64,000 bases of DNA from Pomphorhynchus laevis (taxonomy: Eukaryota; Acanthocephala; Palaeacanthocephala; Echinorhynchida; Pomphorhynchidae). This document shows positions 48,501-59,089 of the stretch, in pieces (positions within the stretch are counted from its first letter, which is position 1; each line of letters starts with the position of its first letter). The stretch spans positions 1 to 64,000 of the forward strand of contig WNNJ02003145.1 in NCBI GenBank assembly GCA_012934845.2. The letters are read 5' to 3'. A program made the translations under genes and the position numbers. A model generated the notes under the pieces. The model was given only the letters and a program-made list of their open reading frames with translations. It was not told the DNA's origin and searched no databases.

Positions 48501-51500
48501 TTTTAAATCCGGTTTATAGTAAATATTGAAATGATAGTATAAAACATTCATACTTGTTCTTAGACAATTCTGTAAATCGCTCAAATGTGTTCTGCTTCGT
48601 CAAAACATTCTAAATAATTAAGTGGATTAATTAACAGGAAAAGTTAATTAATCAAACTTTCAAATCTCTTGCGCTCTCTAATGAAAAAGCTTGCTCATTT
48701 TGAATGTCAAATTCGTCTCCAGGATTAATCATCTTTAAAGCCAGGCGAGTTCGATGTTTTTGATTTTGCTTCTGCATTTTCTTTCGCTTTCTAAATTTGT
48801 AAATTTAGGAATCAAATAATATATTATTTCATTGATAATTAAAGTTAATTCATTGATGATAGTCAACTAAGTTATTGCCACTATCACTAAAAGTATAAAA
48901 ATAAAATTTCAAAATAGTTATAAAAATATTGCATATATAACCCTTCAACATTCATTGTAACTTCTTGTTGAAGTTTACTTTGCAAATCGTGAAATTCTGC
49001 ACGTATTTTTTGGCGCCACTTTAGCAAATTTCTTAAAACATAAAGTATGCTAAATGTTCTTGAACTATAATTATAGAAAATAAACTTGCTTTATCTCCCT
49101 TTTACCAAAAACCTTAACGTCCTTCGCACATTCTAAGATTTCAGCACTTGTAGCAGTGCTATTTCGGATTCTATCATCATCGATTTCAATTTAGGAATCA
49201 TTTATAATCAATTAATTATCAATTTCATTGATAATTAAAATGTTCGTTTTTTTTTGCATTAGAAAATAAGGAACTCCTAACATATTTCAATTCTACACTT
49301 GAAATAAAAATGTATTGTTCAGTAGCAAAGTTAATACGAATAAATAAGGAACATTATCTTTTTATAATTTTATTAATAATTTTAAAATTATTATTTACTA
49401 ACAAAAGCAAAGCAATTTTAGTCCTTGATTTAACTAAAACTCAGAGGCAAAACATAATATGTTTTGCCTCTAATGTCGATTTGCATTAGGCATTTTGTCT
49501 GGTGATTTTATTTATTTTTTCAACGATTTTTTGCTTTCGGCATGATAAGTTTGTGACCATTAATGATATTCGTTTACGATTTTAACTTTATGTTTTAAAA
49601 ACAAGTTAGCAAAATATTTTTATTCTAATTAAATAATAATTTTCTATCATTTTCATGCTGTTTATATTATAAAACGACTGTTCTGATACAACGTCTGTTA
49701 TTTATTAGTCAATTCGTAAAAATTAACTTTTATATTAAATTTCAATTCATTATTTAAAGTTGATTTAAATTATAGAAAATCTAAAAACAATTATTAATTT
49801 TATTATTTAATTATTAAATTTTGATTTAGCATTATTATGTTTTGTTTATTTTATAATAATATCAAATACGTAGAATCAGTTAGCTGATTTGATCATGTCA
49901 AGCCCTTTCCTATTGCAGTAAGCTACGAAATTTACTTAGTTTTTCCATACTCTATATAATTTTTGATCTGTGACCCGTAAAACGTGATGCCTACTAAATT
50001 CTCCTTGCCGAACTTAACGAGAAACGAAACACTGACCGTTCCTATACTTTCACTATACGTAATAACATGGTTATACGATTCCGTACACTGAAAACTAACC
50101 TAAACAAAAACTACACTGAGAGTTGATCCTGATCCCACATTTGACTATCGAAGGTTTAAAATTCAGTATATTATACAGTAAATCTGAATAATATAATCAA
50201 TAATTTCTTATTATTAATTTCAAATTATTATTTAATTATTAAATTTTGATTTAGCATTATTATGTTTTGTTTATTTTATAATAATATTAAATACGTAGAC
50301 TCAGTTAGCTGATTTGAGTTATTCAATCATAATTCACAAGAGGTCGCTCGTGATCGCATATATGTTTGTTCCTTTATTTTTCATTTTATTTACAAAAAAA
50401 GTATTTTTTTATTATTCCCATTATTGTAACAAATCGAACAAGTTTGGCTATTAAACTCGAAGAACCGATCTCCTTTTTAAGTAAAGTTATTAATGATATA
50501 AAGTTATTGCAACTGAGAGATATTGGAACTATCAAGATATTATATTATACTACTGTCAGTAAGAGAATATTAATATTAATTAATATGAATTATTAGTAAT
50601 ATAATATTAATAGAAAATTACAACTAATTTGCTATTAATACGTTAGTAAAATATAAAAATTATTCAAAGGAGCAAAGTAATAGCATTTGTATTGTCTCTT
50701 TAATTAGTATAAAATTAAAATTTTAATTTTAATTATTAATTTTAATTTTAAAAATTAATAGTTAATTGGTAAAAATAATCTTAAAATCGATTTTGAAGAT
50801 TTATCTGCTAAATCGATATTTAGCAGAAACTATAATTATTTACTTATAAATTAAATAATTATAATTAAATTCAAATTATATAATTTGAATTTAATTGCAG
50901 CTACAAAATCAAAGTCTTATAAACGATAAAACTAAGCAAACAAAACTACCTTCGTAAAATCGATCGGTCTGAGTGCTGAGCATCGGCTAAAATCTGGTCA
51001 ATTTCTTCGTCACTGTTTACAATGTCAACTAAGTTATTGCCACTATCACTAAAAGTATAAAAATAAAATTTCAAAATAGTTATAAAAATATTGCATATAT
51101 AACCCTTCAACATTCATTGTATCTTCTTGTTGAAGTTTACTTTGCAAATCGTGAAATTCTGCACGTATTTTTTGGCGCCACTTTAGCAAATTTCTTAAAA
51201 CATAAAGTATGCTAAATATTCTTGAACTATAATTATAGAAAATAAACTTGCTTTATCTCCCTTTTACCAAGAACCTTAACGTCCTTCGCACATTCTAAGA
51301 TTTCAGCACTTGTAGCAGTGCTATTTCGGATTCTATCATCATCGATTTCAATTTCATAAGCATCACTAATGAGGTCAACATAATTATCACTTTCGATAAA
51401 TTCCTTAGCGGAAATGCGTTTAAACAGATTTGTAACATTATCGGGATAGCCTTCACGATTTCGGGGTTTCCTACATGTCACTTTAGGAAATAGAGCATTT

Positions 51501-54500
51501 ACAGTTAGCTTCAAAGGTTTATCAAGTTGAACCTCCTTATAAACGAACTTTTCATCGAAAAATCGAGGATCGTAACTGTCGAGGTTCAAGAATCCCTAAA
51601 GTTTTGAAATAGTGTAAGAATAATAATTAATAATTCATTAATTTAATTATTAATAATTAAATAATTAATAATAATTAAATAATTATTAATTAATTAATAA
51701 TTATTAATTTAAAAATGTCTTGTCAGTAATCGTTTATGTAAAAACGTTTATTTACAAAACATTATAACGTCTTTTATCAAATTAGTCTAAAGTTTCATAC
51801 ATAAAATATTATATTAAATAAAACGTTAAAATTCGTTCTTTAAGTATTTGTGTATTTGTGTATTTGTGTATTTGTGTTCTTTCAGTATCTGACTGTATCT
51901 ATGTGGCAAAAAACATCAAAATTCACCTTTTCTATATTTATATATAAATTGCGTTATATTATTTTATATTAATAATTTAATCCGTCAGATAAGCTGAAAA
52001 GAGTAATTTATGTGTAATAATTTAAGTATTTGTGTAGATATTTTATTTTTAAGAATTATAGTCAGGTCATCGTCATTATGAGAAAAATATTCAAAAACAA
52101 TATCAAAATTCTAAGCACATTCGGTAGAATTTATAAGAAAAAGTTTTTTAAACAGAGAAAGCATTTTAAAAGGTTGACGAAATACACAAACCTGACAGAC
52201 CAAGAATATTTCGGAAGATTCTAAACGACTGGCACTTGGTTTTGTCGTGTGAATTTGCTTAAAGAACTGTTGAGCCACCCAGCAAAATGAAAAATAATCT
52301 TTCGCTCGAAATAGTTTCGTCACAAACCAACCGTTTACCCGCAGAAATTCGACTGCAATCTTTAATGATTTTAAAGCTAAAACATCTAAAAAAAAGCTAA
52401 TTCGTTTATATCTCGATTTATAATTAATTTATTAATAATCTATTTACAATTTAAATGTAACTCGTTGATAAGAATTTGTAGAAACAAAAATCAATTATAA
52501 TAATTAATAATTAATATATGACAAGCAGTTCAAGACGACAAATTGGCTCATTACTTAACAATGCCATTTTTGAAAAAAAAATGGTTAATAAAAACCATTT
52601 TCCAATGAATTTATGTCTACAGAATTTAATACATTTTCACTTTATAAATTCTCGAGAGGCTTGTATTTGATTTACTTCAGCTGCATTCATATAAAAATTT
52701 TTCTAATGCAATATAGGAAATGAGTATGTTATTTACCAATATTACTATAGCTCGATATAATATACATATTGCTCGATGTGATATACATGACACCACCATA
52801 TACTTCTCTACTTTTAGCTGTTATTTTTAACAATTAAGTAATTATGATCTCCTTAAAAAGTGTTTGCGCTACCTTAAAGTGTGGCACAAACGTTTTAAGT
52901 GCCACCTTATAAAGTGTTTGTGGCGACTATTATACCAAATAATGTCACAATTGTGACATAATTGTCCAATTTGTAAATTTGACATGTGAGTATCAATTGG
53001 TCTCCTCTCTTTGCAAGAGGAATTTTACACTTATGAATGAATCATATAATTCATTAATAATCCTAAATTCATATGCATTACTAATGTATACTCAATTGAT
53101 CATTTATATGGATTATTATGGGTCAATGGCAATTAACTGTAATGAAACATCAAAAACTTACTTTGATTATATGAGTCGAGCAACCAACTCGTTCCCATGT
53201 TAGGAGCACCGTCATGTAGGACAATATCAGCTGAATGGTGGCCAAGATATTTCCTTAAATCCTAAATTTAACAAATCATAAGTTGACTCGTATAGATAAG
53301 ATGGTAACTTACGTGTCGGCATTTTTCCATAGTAATGTCAGCACAAAATGTATGTACGTTTTTAAGTGGCTTAATAGGACACAAGTCAACACCTATCAAA
53401 GCAAATTAATTAAAAGTGTTGCAATCAATTCAAATATTAAGTAAATTATTTAAATTATTAGGACTACAAAACTCGTGTATTTATTAATATCGTTATCGAT
53501 AAATTCGTTATTGATTCTTCGGGATATTGCACATTTAAGATTGACTTGGTAAATCCTCAATAACACGATACAAGTGTGGGTTCACAGTGAATGGTTCACA
53601 CTAGAGTTGTGCAAGCTCGATAATGCGTAGTTAACAATTGGTAGTTTGGTGCAGCTATACATTATACGCTTCAAAAGAAATATCTCAACAGATCTCGTTC
53701 AATCTTATAATAATACAAATTAATAATACAAATTTATTTAACGTGGCAAATGCGTTCCAGCTGCACCCTTACAAGTCCACTAACAAAAAATGAAAAAGTC
53801 AAGCAGATAAATTGTTTAAATGGGATCGGATGTGGCGTTTGAAGCACGGCAGGGAAGTTGATTGGCGTATAAGAATAGGCAGATGATTCCGCGATAGAGG
53901 TGCAGCGACAACGAAGGAGCGGAAGATAAAAGAGGTAGAGTAGTTTGGAACAGTAAACAGGACGAGAATTATCAAAAAAATGAAGGTTGAGAAATGAAGG
54001 GGTATGAAAAGTTACAAGGCAGAAAGCAACGAGAAGAAGACGAATTTGAACACGACAATAAATTATAGGCAACTCGAGAAAAGCAAGATGGTAGGATGTA
54101 TGATCAAAACGACGAAGACGGAGGAGAATTCGGACGGCTGCGTTGACGATGCGTTGTAGGGGAAGAAGAGTGGATTTAGGTGAGTTGGAAAATAGACTAA
54201 GACAATAATCGAGTCTAGAAAAAATGAGAGAAGATATGAGAGTCATATAAGAGGGGAAATCGATCAATCTACGAACTTGACGGAGGTTGCGGAGTATCGA
54301 GGTAGATAAGCGTACTTTATCTCTAACGAAAGGTTTAAGTGAAAGTCGCTTGTCGAAATGGAAGCCTAGGAAAACGAGATTATCAATGATAGGAAGAATT
54401 GTACAATTTAATGATACGGAGGGAGGTTCTAAGCCGAGGCGTCGAGGTAGATTCAAATAATTTTGGATTTATCAGGATTCAGAGAAATGCGAAGGGAAGA

Positions 54501-55573
54501 AAGATGATTGGAAATTGAGATAAGACAGTTGGAAGCAGACTTTAATAAAGTAACAAATTTATTTTTTAAATAATTTTCTACAAATTTACATACAGTTTTC
54601 AATTAAATAATCAGTACTCACTGATCAAAGATACGAGAAGAGTGCAATGAAAACTAGCTGTCAGTTAGTCTTCATCACCATAACACTGTTATACAACCAG
54701 TAATATCGAACAACTGATATTATACAACTGATATTGAACAATATAAAGCTTGAACTGATATAATACTTGTAATTTTGCATGTAACGAAATGTTAACATTA
54801 CATAAACGTTCATTAAATTAATTTCGTTTATTATATAAACGAAATTACATTACAAAATAAAAGAATAGACATAAAAGATTTATGAAATATTATTTTTGTT
54901 CTTTTCCAGATAGCTAATTGAACAGAGTGTCTTGGCTCTCAATAAACGCAATGAATTAGCGGAAATCTTCCACTATTAGGAATGTTACTTCCCAATCTAT
55001 AATATTGTAATACTTGTTATTTTTTCAATAGAACGTCAATTTTTACTAAATTCTACTAAAAAATATGTATCTAGTTGAGGTCCTACCACTCTAGTCCTAA
55101 CAGTATTTCATTTGAAATAGATATAAGGCGAAGAGTTATAAATATGGGCAGGATCCATCACTGAATTCGTTGTATTAGTTTTTGAAATAATAACACAAAA
55201 CTGCGCAAATGAACGTTTATTTGAAAAACTTATTGCATATGTCATTTGGAAAGAGAGAGAAAATAAAAATAAGAATTAAAACTAATTTATTAAACGAGTC
55301 ATACCAACTATTCGACTAGTTATTGGCATATTCTTCGCAGCAACCTGCAGCCATCCGCCAGGAGCAGCGCAAAGGTCTATACAGATCCTAGCATCGCTGA
55401 AGAAATTGTATGTCTGATTGAGTTGCATAAGCTTAAATGACGCACGAGAACGATACCCTAAACATAAGATTAGAGAGTTATATTAAAAATAAAAATAATT
55501 ACAAACCTGATTCCTTTGCTAAAGAATAAAACTTATCGCGCCGATTCTTTCCGATTTTGTTTTTCTTGCCCAT
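42524..55573 (-). CDS. FTSJ3: FTSJ3/Spb1 pre-rRNA 2'-O-ribose methyltransferase, 16 exons
   Basis: A nucleolar SAM-dependent methyltransferase for 60S subunit maturation. Exons (minus): 55573-55507, 55457-55305, 53392-53313, 53261-53162, 52385-52192, 51595-51252, 51193-51104, 51048-50950, 48790-48658, 48609-48554, 47474-47426, 47378-47300, 45461-45420, 45368-45236, 45191-45101, 42880-42524. All phases agree, giving 688 residues (human about 847). The start [16 protein letters not shown] is the family's usual N-terminus. FtsJ domain: SAM loop DLCAAPGGW (50-58) and catalytic K31, D117 (LHDGAPN), K157 (FVTK), E192 (SSEIF), all present. Middle: [16 protein letters not shown] and [12 protein letters not shown]-terminal Spb1 domain: [38 protein letters not shown]. 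Nine introns are 44-58 bp; six are 0.6-2.2 kb and hold repeats. Intron 6 is GC-AG. Confidence 0.93.
43190..43440 (-). mobile_element. PLE-type 3' end copy
   Basis: Matches the dispersed end: TCAATTGAGTCTACGTA at the distal side, then ACAATGTATCAGAATATGGA, TAGAGGTCACC, GCTGCTATGTTATTAGGTTTCG and TGATAATGACGTATTTCC, the reverse complement order of the 23,160-23,560 copy. Truncated, non-coding. Confidence 0.65.
44071..44249. mobile_element. Hairpin element with hammerhead-like core
   Basis: Arms of about 85 bp mirror each other: CGACAAAACGATAACTAGTA with TACTAGTTATCGTTTTGTCG, and TGCCGGGTAACTCCCACGGA with TCCGTGGGAATTACCCGGCA. The centre is TCTTATATATGAGA. The plus-strand right arm carries an intact CTGATGA and GAAAC. 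No coding capacity. Confidence 0.8.
44201..44247 (+). other. Hammerhead-like core motif
   Basis: CTGATGA, then a stem GTC/GAC closing the 8-nt loop GAAACAAT, then GAAAC, then a possible 6-bp stem ACGGTA/TATCGT with loop CTAGT, followed by U. All invariant core residues of a hammerhead are present in order. Stem I cannot be built convincingly from the flanks. The opposite arm, read on the minus strand, carries a degenerate version (AATGATGAGTC). Confidence 0.35.
44485..44623. mobile_element. Nested hairpin element
   Basis: Arms: ATGACC...GAGTGACGAGAGTTTG and its mirror CAAACTCTCGTCACTC...GGTCAT. Inside is a further palindrome built from GAACATATTC and ATAAACTT/AAGTTTAT. Non-coding foldback repeat in the FTSJ3 intron. 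Confidence 0.7.
45836..45968 (-). other. Orphan exon-like segment in FTSJ3 intron 12
   Basis: A 133-nt minus-strand segment is preceded by AAAATTTTTAG and followed by GTAAGAATT. It is open in one frame throughout ([20 protein letters not shown] ... [12 protein letters not shown]). The entry phase (2) and exit phase (0) do not fit FTSJ3 exon 12 (exit phase 1), so it is not a simple cassette exon of that gene. I do not recognise the protein. Confidence 0.25.
46045..46095 (+). repeat. Fragment related to the hammerhead-like hairpins
   Basis: CAATGACGAAACAACGGG and GTCCATTCTTTCGTGGCTG match the right-hand part of the element at 44,071-44,270 and, more distantly, 18,180-18,220. The CTGATGA half is absent. 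Confidence 0.55.
46908..47085. mobile_element. Foldback MITE, copy 1
   Basis: Outer TIRs AATAATTGGAGCTGGATCC and GATCCAGCTCCAATAATT. Inner arms TTTGATATTTCGCTAACTTA and its mirror (TAGCGAAATATCGATAAA), with ATCTTCATAAAATTA/TAATTTTCTGAAGAT at the core. Lies in FTSJ3 intron 12. Non-coding. Confidence 0.75.
47790..48200. mobile_element. Foldback MITE, copy 2 (longer)
   Basis: Same family as 46,908-47,085 (GCTCCAATAAT, GATGCTAACAGAAGTA, CAAAATATCAAATAAAAT) but with outer arms of about 100 bp (GATATTTTTAATATTATATA mirrored by TATATAATATTAAAAATATC; GATAATGATCCATTTATTGA mirrored). The centre (about 47,965-48,020) is an extra GC-richer segment. In FTSJ3 intron 10. Confidence 0.75.
48862..49192 (-). 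repeat. 331-bp duplication of FTSJ3 exons 6-8 inside intron 8
   Basis: Matches 51,024-51,354 over 331 bp with no indels and about three substitutions. It contains the 3' part of exon 6, the GC-AG intron, all of exon 7 with both splice sites, intron 7 and the first 25 bp of exon 8. Exon 7' would be 49,031-48,942. One of the substitutions changes D to V in exon 7'. Both sides carry AGGAATCA...TTCATTGATAATTAAA-like sequence. Confidence 0.93.
49442..49470. repeat. Perfect hairpin
   Basis: AGAGGCAAAACATA is followed almost immediately by its reverse complement (TATGTTTTGCCTCT) with no real loop. Short isolated palindrome, function unknown. Confidence 0.75.
49681..49905 (+). mobile_element. PLE-associated tail repeat
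   Basis: Starts at TTCTGATACAACGTCTGTTA and matches 23,331-23,560 almost throughout, ending with TACGTAGAATCAGTTAGCTG. A second, shorter copy follows at 50,215-50,316. Lacks the GAAACCTGATA part; non-coding. Confidence 0.7.
51194..51251 (-). other. GC-AG intron (FTSJ3 intron 6)
   Basis: The donor on the minus strand is AAA|GCAAGT and the acceptor TTTTAAG|AAATTTG; length 58 bp. Only this choice restores the conserved text [16 protein letters not shown] and keeps phase 2 into exon 7. The nearby GT (four bases on) gives a frameshift. GCAAGT is the classic GC-AG donor consensus. Confidence 0.85.
51600..52191 (-). other. FTSJ3 intron 5: low-complexity AT and short tandem repeat
   Basis: 51,600-51,715 is an AT-only palindromic tract. 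51,846-51,876 holds about four copies of GTATTTGT(GTATTTGTGT-like 9-mer). Nothing else was recognised. Confidence 0.7.
53735..54541 (-). mobile_element. CR1/Rex1-like LINE 3' fragment in FTSJ3 intron 2
   Basis: A 240-codon frame plus a short 5' extension encode the region just after the reverse-transcriptase core: [70 protein letters not shown] and [16 protein letters not shown]. The 3' end reads GGTGCAGCTGGAACGCATTT, GCCACGTTAAATAAAT and an ATT-rich tail. It is 5'-truncated, as normal for LINEs, and lies in the same orientation as the gene. Nearly the same peptide text is in the copy at 55,998-56,655. Confidence 0.85.
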
Positions 55574-55997
55574 CTTAAATCTAAAATACGAAATTTAAAA
55601 TTATAATTCGAACAATTCAAATTAATTCATCTGTTAAATTTAATAATAAATGGTAAATCAATTGATATTTAATGTCGTTGTTAATGAAAAGAATACAAAT
55701 TAATCTTTTGCAAAAATCGTAAAATTTAAAATTAAGTCAAAATTTAAATACGACAATATTTCAGCAAGGAGGACACTTATTTAAGATTTCAGTAGGGCAT
55801 CATCGGTAAAAATGAATATCATATATTAAATATCGTATAATAAATAATATAATTTAATATCGTAAAATAATCAAATATCGTATACAGCAATCAATGATAA
55901 TTGCTTGTTAAAAAATACTAAACAATAATTTTAAAATTGTTTAATATTCGTAAAATAATATCTTACAAACATGAAATTTCTAATTTTGAAAACTTAA
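55574..55997 (-). promoter_or_regulatory. FTSJ3 upstream region
   Basis: The 420 bp between the FTSJ3 start codon and the next repeat are AT-rich. No TATA box or initiator can be singled out. The promoter is presumed to be here by position only. Confidence 0.3.
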
Positions 55998-56655
55998 CCT
56001 TTCATTAGAGATAAAGTACGCTAATCTACCTTGATTCTCCGCAACCTCCGTCAAATTTGTAATTGATCGATTTCCCTTCTTGTATGACTCTTATATCTTC
56101 TATCCTTCTATCAAGACTTGATTATTGTCTTAGTCTATTTTCCAACTCACCTAAATCCACTCTTATTCCACTACAACGCATCGTCAACGCAGCAGTCCGA
56201 ATTCTCCTCCGTCTCCGTCGTTTTGATCATACATCCCACCATATCGCTTCTCTAGATTTGCCTACAATTTATTGTAGTGTTCAAACTAATGTTCTTTTCA
56301 TTGCTTTCCACCTTGTAACTTTTCATACCCATTCATTTCTCAACCTTCATTTTCTTGATAATTCTCGTCCTGTTTACTGTTCCTTGCGTTCCTGTAATTC
56401 CCTTCTTTTACATGTCTCAAACTACTCTACCTCTTTTGGCTACCACTCCTTCGTTGTGGCTGCTCCTCTCTCGTGGAATCAACTGCCCATTCATATACGC
56501 CAATCAACCTCAATACCGTGTTTCAAACGCCAAATCCGTTCTCATTTAAACAATTTAAGAAAGTTAGCTGTATGACTTTTGCTGTGTTTTTAGTTAGTGG
56601 ACTTGTAAGCGTGCAGTTGACACGCATTTGCCACTTTAAATAAGTTATTATTATT
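55998..56655 (+). mobile_element. CR1/Rex1-like LINE 3' fragment
   Basis: A 170-codon frame (56,063-56,575) has [52 protein letters not shown], and the typical C-terminal [13 protein letters not shown]...PCFKRQIRSHL. Its 3' end is CGCATTTGCCACTTTAAATA followed by an (ATT)n-like tail. 5'-truncated. Opposite orientation to the copy at 53,735-54,541, so the two are inverted around the 5' end of FTSJ3. Confidence 0.85.
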
Positions 56656-56727
56656 GTTAATCTCTGGCATCAATGCATAACATAAGTTGATAAATAACAA
56701 CAATAGAATGAATAATTGCATACACGA

Positions 56728-56784
56728 GCGAATATCATCATTTGGTCGGCTTCATTATTAATTGATGAAGCCGACCAAATGATA
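56728..56784. repeat. Near-perfect palindrome
   Basis: ATCATTTGGTCGGCTTCAT and ATGAAGCCGACCAAATGAT are exact reverse complements around a short TATTAATTG-like loop. GC-richer than surroundings. Could be the last trace of a foldback element. Confidence 0.8.
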
Positions 56785-58269
56785 ACAACAATAGTTGATT
56801 TAAAAACATTTAAATATATCTTCAAATAGTGATGAGATATAATAAAAATTGTTCGTAACTCGACATTAAAGGCGGATAATAGGGGTGAATCCAAAATATT
56901 ATCAACAAGGGTATAAACACGTATGTGTTAAATGAGGAAATCATTCATTAAAACATACTTCTATGTTTTAAGCACTTATGTTTAAGATGTTATATTAGGT
57001 TTTTAAGATTCCACACACAAACGATAAAATCTCGGCGAAGAGATATGAAGTACGTTATGTAACTAAAAACATAAAAATGAACTTTGGATTATTTTGTTGA
57101 ATATCAATGGAGAGAATAATAGTTATCAATTTGAAGAATTGATTAACAACATGAAATTATAAGTTAGAAAAATAAATAAAAATATTTTGTATATAAAATA
57201 TCATATTTTGTATACGCATTAAAACGAAACATGGTAATAAAGTACATAATATTTAAGTGTAATAAATAGAAACAAATAAAAATAAAGTAAATATATTTAA
57301 CAATTAACTTGTGTCAATTGCTCTTTACGTTATAAACATACTTTTATTATTATTTGTAATTTCTCTTAAATTAAATATATTCAATTTTATGAATATAATT
57401 GATCAATGTCAAAAATAAAATTCTATACAATTGCACCTTCTTTTATTCTCTACAACGGAACTTGAACAATTGAGGCTTACAATATTGAATTTTTAAGTTA
57501 CATAAACGCTATGGATTTCCATTGACAAAATGAATTGACATTAACAAAATGGATTGAGTCAACGCTGTGGATTGCCGATGCATTAAATTGATGCATATGT
57601 ATACCTTGACGATATTTCGATTTAAGCAAATACTATATTGAAACGGGTAAAATGTCCAATTACCAATTTTTGAGGAAAGATTTTAAAAATAAAATATCAA
57701 GAAATGCCCGAAGAATGTGTCATTAAATAATCAAGTCTAAGTTTTGAACGGTGTTATACTATTAATCGATTAAACAAAACATCTTGTTGTTGAAACAGAT
57801 ACATTGGCAACAACAAAGTTTTCAATAACTTAAAACAATCTTAACTTGCTTATTTGTTGAGAAAAATAAATATACAATTGTAAAGGCATTTGCATATTAT
57901 AAAGTCAATATTTTAAACTTATTGAAACTATTATAGTCCACTCAATGCTGCATTATTATAGTCTGTAAATTTATTATTAAAAATAATATGCTTATCCTAC
58001 AATTTAAATAAATGAATTATTGTTAAAAAAATGCTTATCCTATGCACTGTAGGATATTATATTATCGTCATATGTCAAATCTTTCCCTGTAACACTTTAG
58101 TTTCTATGGCCGATTTAAACTGATAAATCTAAAAATTTCGTTTATTGTCTTTATTAAATTCTTCTTATTGTCATTGAAGACACACTTCGAATCTAAGCAA
58201 TATCAAGCAATTTAACTTGTCTTTGATGTTGGCATAAGATACAAATAATAACATAAAATTTTACACAAT
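56785..58269. other. AT-rich intergenic DNA
   Basis: No gene or repeat family recognised. A short near-duplicate (AAAAATGCTTATCCTA.. / AATATGCTTATCCTAC) occurs around 57,990 and 58,030. Confidence 0.5.
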
Positions 58270-58427
58270 GTATATCAAGTTAAAATTTAAAATTGAAATT
58301 TAAAATAAAAGTCAATTGTTATGAATTGAATAATAAATAATAGACGATGCACTATAATAAGGATTAGATGTCATCAGGAGGAACTGCTATGTTATCAGGT
58401 TTTGCCTCTATTCCTAGACCCATCGTA
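58270..58427 (-). mobile_element. PLE-type 3' end copy
   Basis: Contains AATTGAATAATAAATAATAG, ACGATGCACTATAATAAGGA, TAGATGTCATCAGGAGGAAC, TGCTATGTTATCAGGTTTTG and ATTCCTAGACCC, i.e. the dispersed PLE end on the minus strand, cut off by the adjoining TIR element. Confidence 0.65.
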
Positions 58428-58675
58428 GTTATTAATTAGTGAAGAGTGCAAAGTAAGAAAAGAAAATTATTTTATTTAAATATCGAATTTTCCATAGTCA
58501 ACTTCTATCACCATCAGGATAAATTATATCGATTGTTAAATATAAATTAAAATGTAGATTTAAATATAGAATTTAAACAATTTATTCTGATGATGATTGT
58601 AGTTGACTATCGGAAATTCGATATTTAAATGAAATAATTTTCTTTTTTACTTCACTCTCTCCACTAATTAATAAC
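58428..58675. mobile_element. MITE-like TIR element
   Basis: TIRs of about 90 bp: TTATTAATTAGTG with CACTAATTAATAA at the ends, then AAAGAAAATTATTT / AAATAATTTTCTTT, TAAATATCGAATTTTC / GAAATTCGATATTTA and ATAGTCAACT / AGTTGACTAT. Interior AT-rich, no coding. It lies against the PLE end at 58,427, suggesting insertion into it. Confidence 0.75.
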
Positions 58676-59089
58676 ATATTAAATATTGTGTTCATTTATA
58701 ATTTTGACCTTAAAAATAATACTTATAGAGCTGACAGCTATTGGCTTCAACAATAAGTTTAAATGTAATATCACCAAGCACGGTGATTATAATGACCGAA
58801 ACGTTGACGTATCTTCACTATGCACAATCATTCGTGCCAAATTGTTATAAATCGTCTTCAAATATGGACTTACAATCTAATTACTGAATTAAGGTAGATC
58901 CCGCTTCAGTGCATAACCCAATATGTCAAGCAATTACCATTCTATTACGACGCTAAAATCCGCAAACAGCTAATGTGTAACAATGCGATATCTGATTGTT
59001 TGTGAATACCAATGGATGAATTACAGATATTTTTAATTTCCTATAATGTTATTTATGTATTGATCCCACATAGTATCTACGTTATTATA
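58676..59089. other. Intergenic spacer
   Basis: No gene recognised. Confidence 0.45.

Larger units (their letters stand above)
49240..50949 (-). other. Rest of FTSJ3 intron 8: PLE tails and hairpin
   Basis: Contains a perfect hairpin (49,442-49,470), PLE-associated tail repeats at 49,681-49,905 and 50,215-50,316, and low-complexity AT tracts around 50,700-50,900. A 76-codon plus-strand frame at 50,366-50,596 has no recognisable similarity. 49,910-50,160 is unassigned, moderately complex sequence. Confidence 0.6.

Noticed and set aside
50366-50596. 76-codon plus-strand frame in FTSJ3 intron 8
   Set aside because: No similarity, AT-driven composition, no splice evidence.
51233-51248. GT donor for FTSJ3 exon 6 at 51,247
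   Set aside because: It leaves phase 0 and cannot be joined to any acceptor giving the conserved NLLKWR text without a stop or frameshift. The GC donor at 51,251 fits.
52979-53203. 74-codon plus-strand frame
   Set aside because: It overlaps FTSJ3 exon 4 on the other strand, so part of its openness is a shadow of the real exon.
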